This document shows, piece after piece, positions 10,066-13,282 of a DNA stretch of 13,282 nucleotides. Origin of the DNA: Hemicentrotus pulcherrimus (lineage: Eukaryota > Echinodermata > Echinoidea > Camarodonta > Strongylocentrotidae); contig BEXV01000647.1 of the NCBI GenBank assembly GCA_003118195.1, forward strand, positions 183,909 to 197,190. The letters run 5' to 3'. Below the pieces are notes generated by a model. It did not search any database. It saw only the letters and a program-made list of their open reading frames with translations, and was not told the DNA's origin. Within the stretch, counting starts at the first letter, position 1. The number at the start of each line of letters is the position of its first letter. The position numbers and the translations under genes were made by a program.

Positions 10066-10107
10066 GGCTCGACGTTTCAAACAGGTTGACTATCCGTCGT
10101 CAGGAGT
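10066..10107 (-). ncRNA. degenerate hammerhead-ribozyme-like motif
   Basis: On the minus strand the core box CTGACGA (complement of 10097-10103) is followed by an 18-base insert and then GAAAC (10074-10078) and GTC (10071-10073), the hammerhead order CUGANGA, stem II, GAAA, cleavage triplet. Bases flanking the core pair as CTC/GAG (stem I, 10104-10106 with 10068-10070). Stem III would be only AC/GT, as in hammerheads of Penelope-like elements and retrozymes that work as dimers. Stem II is poor: ACGG can pair with CCTGT only with a bulge and an offset. Probably a decayed copy, if it is one at all. Confidence 0.3.
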
Positions 10108-10133
10108 GGAGAATAGCTGGCGTGTGTGAACTT

Positions 10134-10280
10134 ATGTCACCGGGATACGGACGTGGGGGTACTATACATGACCATGTGGGTTTGAGTCACAGGGGTGTGG
10201 ACTTGGGTGGTCTGCTTGTCTGTCTGGGCTGGAGTCTCCGGGTTGCGGACTTGGGGGAGCTTCGAATCCATGAGTGTGGT
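10134..10280 (+). repeat. about 49 bp imperfect tandem repeat, three units
   Basis: Units start at about 10134, 10184 and 10232. Each begins with a GTCAC- or GTCTC-like box, followed by C/A-GGG, then GGACGTGGGGG, GGACTTGGGTGG or GGACTTGGGGG. Spacing is 50 and 48 bases. The repeat forms the G-rich core of the 548 bp element. Confidence 0.6.
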
Positions 10281-10348
10281 GTGCTGTCGGCCAGACACTG
10301 TGTGTGTCCCCGACGTAGGTAGCGTCACAGACAACAGCAGATTACCAA

Positions 10349-10412
10349 AGAGTCCTTTTAAGGACTCCTCAATCCTCCCTCTCTCTCACATTGTGTATCC
10401 GCAAGCCTAATG
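10349..10412 (-). repeat. right terminal inverted repeat
   Basis: Inverted partner of 9865-9928. Its inner end carries the matching hairpin at 10350-10367 (GAGTCCT, loop TTTA, AGGACTC), showing that the hairpin belongs to the terminus itself. Confidence 0.85.
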
Positions 10413-10761
10413 TATATAAATGCTGTTGATCTACACATGTCTAATATACAAAGGTATATAACAAAAAATAAACGCCTAATTTTTTATAACCAATACTATT
10501 AGACTACATGAGATTACAACGAGAGGTAAACATAGCAGATCAGAAGAAAAAAAGGAATACAGGAAGGTGAAAGATAGGAAGAAATAAAAGTATCTATTTA
10601 GACTGATAAGTTAGAAAGTATTTGGATTGCAGGTTACAGACATTCAATTGTAGGAATATTTAGGAGTCCTCTTGACATTTGATGCTGTTGATGTTCTATG
10701 GCTTCCTGGAAGCACCCCCCCCTNAGAGAGATGTCTGATGTCTGAAGCCTGGTTCATTTAG
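10413..10761. other. AT-rich intron, no gene seen
   Basis: A-rich sequence with a C8 run and one undetermined base at 10724. Nothing else recognised. Confidence 0.6.
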
Positions 10762-10821
10762 GATGTGGTAAACAGCCTCAACAATCTCAGCAGCAAAATG
10801 AAAACCAGCAGTGGATGGCAA
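10762..10821 (+). CDS. weak candidate exon, glutamine-rich
   Basis: A moderate acceptor (TTCATTTAG, AG at 10760-10761) precedes 60 bases that read in phase 1 as CGKQPQQSQQQNENQQWMA after a junction Gly. A weak donor (CAA|GTGGTA) lies at 10822. Phase 1 in and out would fit between exon 2 and the candidate at 12604. Glutamine-rich sequence would suit a transcriptional regulator. However, another frame is also open (DVVNSLNNLSSKMK...), the donor is poor, and CAG/CAA-rich DNA readily gives such peptides by chance. Confidence 0.2.
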
Positions 10822-10979
10822 GTGGTATTGATAAAACCGTAGCTGTGTGCAACAAAAGCACACATACATGTACTATCTGGTTTATCTTTACTTTACAACA
10901 TAAAGAATTGTGAAGTGAATTTTGCATACATGTTTACTAAGTTTTACTGCAGCATTTTTGGTAGGCAGTTTATGGGCTA

Positions 10980-11190
10980 TAAGTTATAATGCAGTGTTTT
11001 TTAAAGGCCCACTGCACTTCTTATAGCTGTGCCCTCTATATAGCGAATAATGCCTAATCGGTGACCATTGGTCCCCCATGGTCCCCTCTTTCTTATGTTA
11101 ATTGAGAGCTGATTTGATGAGATAACCACCTGTCAGTGACCATGCAGGGAGGTCTAATCCCTCCTGGCAGAGGGTCTTTAAAGGCAGTAT
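10980..11190 (+). promoter_or_regulatory. possible cis-regulatory block with clustered factor-like sites
   Basis: This stretch is richer in GC than its flanks and has no simple repeat. It carries, close together, ATTGG (a reversed CCAAT box, 11066-11070), a GATA core with a CACCTG E-box shortly after it (about 11121-11132), and TAATCC (about 11155), the core bound by Otx/Goosecoid-type homeodomains. Such clusters are typical of intronic enhancers, but short motifs occur by chance and I cannot test conservation. It adjoins the 144-codon open frame. Confidence 0.25.
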
Positions 11191-11218
11191 ATGGGGTTGT
11201 GTATAAACGAGGCCTTAA

Positions 11219-11650
11219 GAAGCGGTATTATACCTGCCATTCCCAGCCATCAATCAATTTGCGAAAATGTCAGGCTTCTTCCAGGGGCTAATGATGCTCT
11301 TCAAATGGCAATTACTCCTAATCTTTCTCGTTTGTTTCCGAATCTACATACAGCCGTGTGTGCCATTATTAGTTGTGTCATTATTGGGCTTGTGTGGGAC
11401 GTACATGTACATGTATATGGGTACCAGGGTAAACGTGGATTTAAGAGATGAAAAACACTCTCCAAGAAAGCTGTTTACCGTTGACACACACCCATGGCAT
11501 TCTTCTACATGCACATGCATGCATTCAAACCTGCCTTATGGGCCACCTCTCTATGAAGGCCACACTATGAACATGACTGACAAAGAAAGCCGACAATTTA
11601 TACAGTTCATCAGGTACACGAAGGAACATCCGATCACTGCTATTATGTAA
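11219..11650 (+). other. open frame of 144 codons in a GC-richer block, coding status unknown
   Basis: The frame is open from just after TAA (11216-11218) to TAA after 11650, with its first ATG at 11267 (127 codons). The first third is hydrophobic (FLVCFRIYI and VPLLVVSLLGLC stretches) and the rest polar. It is the longest open frame in the window, but its length is not decisive for a block poor in stops. In the overlapping frame, an acceptor with AG at 11283-11284 and a GTAAAC donor at 11429 enclose a 144-base phase-1 segment (ANDALQMAITPNLSRLF...). Having two rival readings argues against confident coding. No homology recognised. Confidence 0.2.
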
Positions 11651-12210
11651 AAATGTGTAGAACAGGTGTCACATGCATATTCACTTTTGACATATTAATA
11701 GCAGTGAAGGGATGTTCCTTTGTCTACCTGAGGAACTGTATATTTTGTCCGCTTTCTTTGTCAGTCATGCTCATAGTGCCACCTGTCTATGGTGATCTTG
11801 TAGTGTCTCTCCCTTGAACCTGTCAATAAAGGTCACCAGTCTATTATGTGACTTTCTTTGTTTCCCTTGGGCGGCCTCAGTACACAGGTTTGACTGTAGT
11901 CATATATGGCTTTATTGATGAAAATCAGATGTGCATATTATCTCCTGACAGTTTAACAGAGGCATGCATGCAAACCCTAGGAAGTTCACTCAGTTCTCAA
12001 CATGTAAATGCATGGCTGTTTTAAAATTGAAGAGAAAGTCGGGAGTGGTGATTTTTTTAAAGCCCATCTGCGTTTATTATGGAGTCTGCAATCAAAATTG
12101 AGAATTATGGTCACTTCCGTGACAAGATCTGCAACATCTAAATATGAGGGGTGTTTTGTAAGATAAATCTGTGATATTAAAAGTTTGGTTTGCTGTAGTG
12201 AAGAAGATAT
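11651..12210. other. no gene seen
   Basis: Mixed composition with scattered ATGCATGC and ACATGT palindromes. No exon with paired splice signals was found. Confidence 0.5.
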
Positions 12211-12262
12211 GCAGAGCAAAGCAAAGCAAAGCAAAGCTAAGCAAAGAAATACGTTTCTTTGC
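12211..12262 (+). repeat. GCAAA pentamer repeat with terminal hairpin
   Basis: About six GCAAA-type units (one GCTAA variant) end in a perfect hairpin, GCAAAGAAA-TACG-TTTCTTTGC, at 12241-12262. The minus-strand Leu/Cys/Phe-rich open frame here comes from the repeat. Confidence 0.85.
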
Positions 12263-12270
12263 AAAGATCA

Positions 12271-12281
12271 AAGATGGCGGC
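12271..12281 (+). promoter_or_regulatory. YY1-type site
   Basis: AAGATGGCGGC is a full match to the well-known YY1 consensus, found in metazoan promoters near transcription starts and in transposon promoters. It lies just after a GCAAA repeat and hairpin, in otherwise AT-rich DNA. An intronic promoter or regulatory site is possible; binding is not shown. Confidence 0.35.
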
Positions 12282-12290
12282 TATGCTAAT

Positions 12291-12531
12291 TAATCAATCA
12301 ATCAATTGCTCCTTCTTGTATTGCTTCATTTTTCCGTGTGCTTTCATGTATAAACAATTGCAAAGTTGTGCATGTGGAAAATTACTAGAAGGCGTACAAG
12401 TACATGTATCAACCTGCATGTCTAGTGCATAGTGCATGACTGGAATCGTAATGAATCTTGCATATATATATGCATTTCTACCAAATAGAGTTTCTCTGCA
12501 AATTTCCATGACAAAATTGATTGATTGATTG
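12291..12531. repeat. opposed AATC/GATT short repeats
   Basis: AATCAATCAATCAATT (12292-12307) and AATTGATTGATTGATT (12515-12530) are inverted copies about 210 bp apart. No target duplication or longer terminal match was seen, so I treat them as microsatellites rather than element ends. A 16-base palindrome TGCATATATATATGCA lies between them at 12459-12474. Confidence 0.6.
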
Positions 12532-12603
12532 TCTGCTGGGAGCCAGAAAAGCATTAATTTATATAATTTTACATGAAGCTAACATCCTTCTAACTCTCAC
12601 CAG

Positions 12604-12687
12604 ACAATAAGTCAAGAAAAGCCACAGGAATAAAAGGTCAAAAGAGCCCAGCCACTAGGAGGAAATTGAAATACACCTCCATGTACA
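12604..12687 (+). CDS. candidate third coding exon, basic stretch
   Basis: This follows the best-looking acceptor in the window: two CTAAC branch-point-like motifs, a pyrimidine run and CACCAG (AG at 12602-12603). Entered in phase 1, as exon 2 requires, the frame gives a junction Asp followed by NKSRKATGIKGQKSPATRR, then KLKYTSMY. A GTATGT donor lies at 12688, making an 84-base exon with phase 1 at both ends. If that donor is not used, the frame runs on to TAA at 12735-12737 and this could be a terminal exon. The Lys/Arg density suggests a nuclear-localisation or DNA/RNA-contact stretch, but no named domain is visible. The junction Asp depends on splicing directly from exon 2. Confidence 0.45.
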
Positions 12688-12737
12688 GTATGTTGGGGGA
12701 GATGCAGTTCGGCTTGTTAGTTCTGCTCTACCCCTAA

Positions 12738-13282
12738 GCGACTTGGGGCTCCGGTATCGATTGGACAATCTTAGCATGCAGGTGTTACTGCTTCAAAGCT
12801 ATACATGCAGCTTGCTTGCCATCCGATACATTTGTACGTCTACCAAGCTACTAAATGTACGGGTTCGGGCAAATCTGCATTTCTCCTGCCACATCTGTTT
12901 GAAGATGTAGACCATTCTAATTTGTATCTGATAAATATTCTTAGTTGGGTAGATCTTCTGATGTAAAGATGATTTACCGTTCTTTTTTGTTGTTGTGTCC
13001 AGCCCTTGTGTTTTAGATTCCTTCCCAAACCTCTTGTTGACATTATCATTGTTAAATGTACATTCAGAAGTTGGTACAATGATTGAAAAACATGTACATT
13101 AGATTGAAGAAAATTCAGTCATTCATGTAAACATTATATTACCTCTTTATAACTACCTGAAAGAAATTTTATGAAGTTGTTAAAACTGCAATCAAACAGA
13201 CAAAAAAATTACAAATTACAATGTATCTGATTGGAAATGCGATTCTGGCACTTGAAATATATCACATGATACAAACATGTAC
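12738..13282. other. probable intron or 3' region at the window edge
   Basis: The first 100 bases are GC-richer, then AT-rich. A minus-strand open frame of 79 codons (12840-13079) is basic but shows no domain, and I do not support it as a gene. No AATAAA polyadenylation signal is clear. Confidence 0.45.

Larger units (their letters stand above)
9865..10412. mobile_element. 548 bp non-autonomous terminal-inverted-repeat element
   Basis: The ends at 9865-9928 and 10349-10412 are inverted copies matching at 59 of 64 positions by my alignment. Beginning CAGTAGGCTTGC and ending GCAAGCCTAATG, the element is flanked by TA on both sides (9863-9864, 10413-10414). TA duplication with CAGT ends fits Tc1/mariner-type elements. 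The similarity continues inward, with one gap, to GGTAAT/ATTACC. The interior is G-rich on this strand, codes for nothing convincing, and holds hairpin repeats, a 49 bp tandem repeat and a hammerhead-like motif, all described separately. No transposase is present, so it is a MITE or foldback-type element that would depend on another element's enzyme. Confidence 0.8.

Noticed and set aside
10240..10275. tRNA gene suggested by TTCGAATCC
   Set aside because: Resembles a B box, but there is no matching A box, acceptor stem or cloverleaf around it.
10086..10410. Open frames on both strands inside the 548 bp element
   Set aside because: Explained by the G-rich tandem repeat with few stops; no transposase motif seen.
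12291..12531. Inverted AATC repeats as transposon ends
   Set aside because: Simple-sequence arms with no duplication or further terminal similarity.
12840..13079. Basic minus-strand open frame, considered as a reverse transcriptase fragment
   Set aside because: No YxDD or other retroelement motif; likely chance.

Overview
This is a eukaryotic, metazoan window from a large, intron-rich genome. There are no long open frames. The background is AT-rich with many microsatellites, and compact GC-richer islands are bounded by good splice signals. The palindrome TACATGTA/ACATGT is unusually common and there are scattered ACCGGT blocks and small TA-flanked inverted-repeat transposons. This resembles sea urchin or other marine-invertebrate DNA; the organism call is an inference and species is not determinable here.

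The backbone is one split plus-strand gene. A first coding exon has its acceptor at 1665-1666, ATG at 1706 and donor at 1826. It joins in frame to a second exon (8229-8376) across a 6.4 kb phase-0 intron. The two encode an 89-residue amino terminus rich in Ser, Thr, Ala and Gln, with a sumoylation consensus (VKSE, residues 15-18), which suggests a nuclear regulator. Exon 2 ends in phase 1. The best continuation is a phase-1 exon at 12604-12687 behind the strongest-looking acceptor in the window; it adds a lysine/arginine-rich stretch. Weaker phase-1 candidates lie at 8514, 10762 and 11285. I do not recognise the protein family, and the gene runs off the right edge. A 5' UTR exon must lie upstream of the acceptor at 1666.

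Region by region: 1-1666 is intron or upstream sequence with a CA/CT microsatellite. 1826-8228 is intron 1, starting with CA-rich blocks and holding a 121 bp inverted-repeat element (3957-4077), a CT tract and many small repeats. 8377-12603 is intronic. It holds a possible exon-2-derived fragment (9046-9094), a 548 bp terminal-inverted-repeat element (9865-10412), a GC-richer block (about 10980-11660) that may be regulatory or coding, and a YY1-type site beside a GCAAA repeat (12211-12281).

The most unusual object is the 548 bp element. It has 64 bp ends matching at 59 positions, nested hairpins, a 49 bp tandem repeat and, on the minus strand, a degenerate hammerhead-ribozyme-like arrangement.
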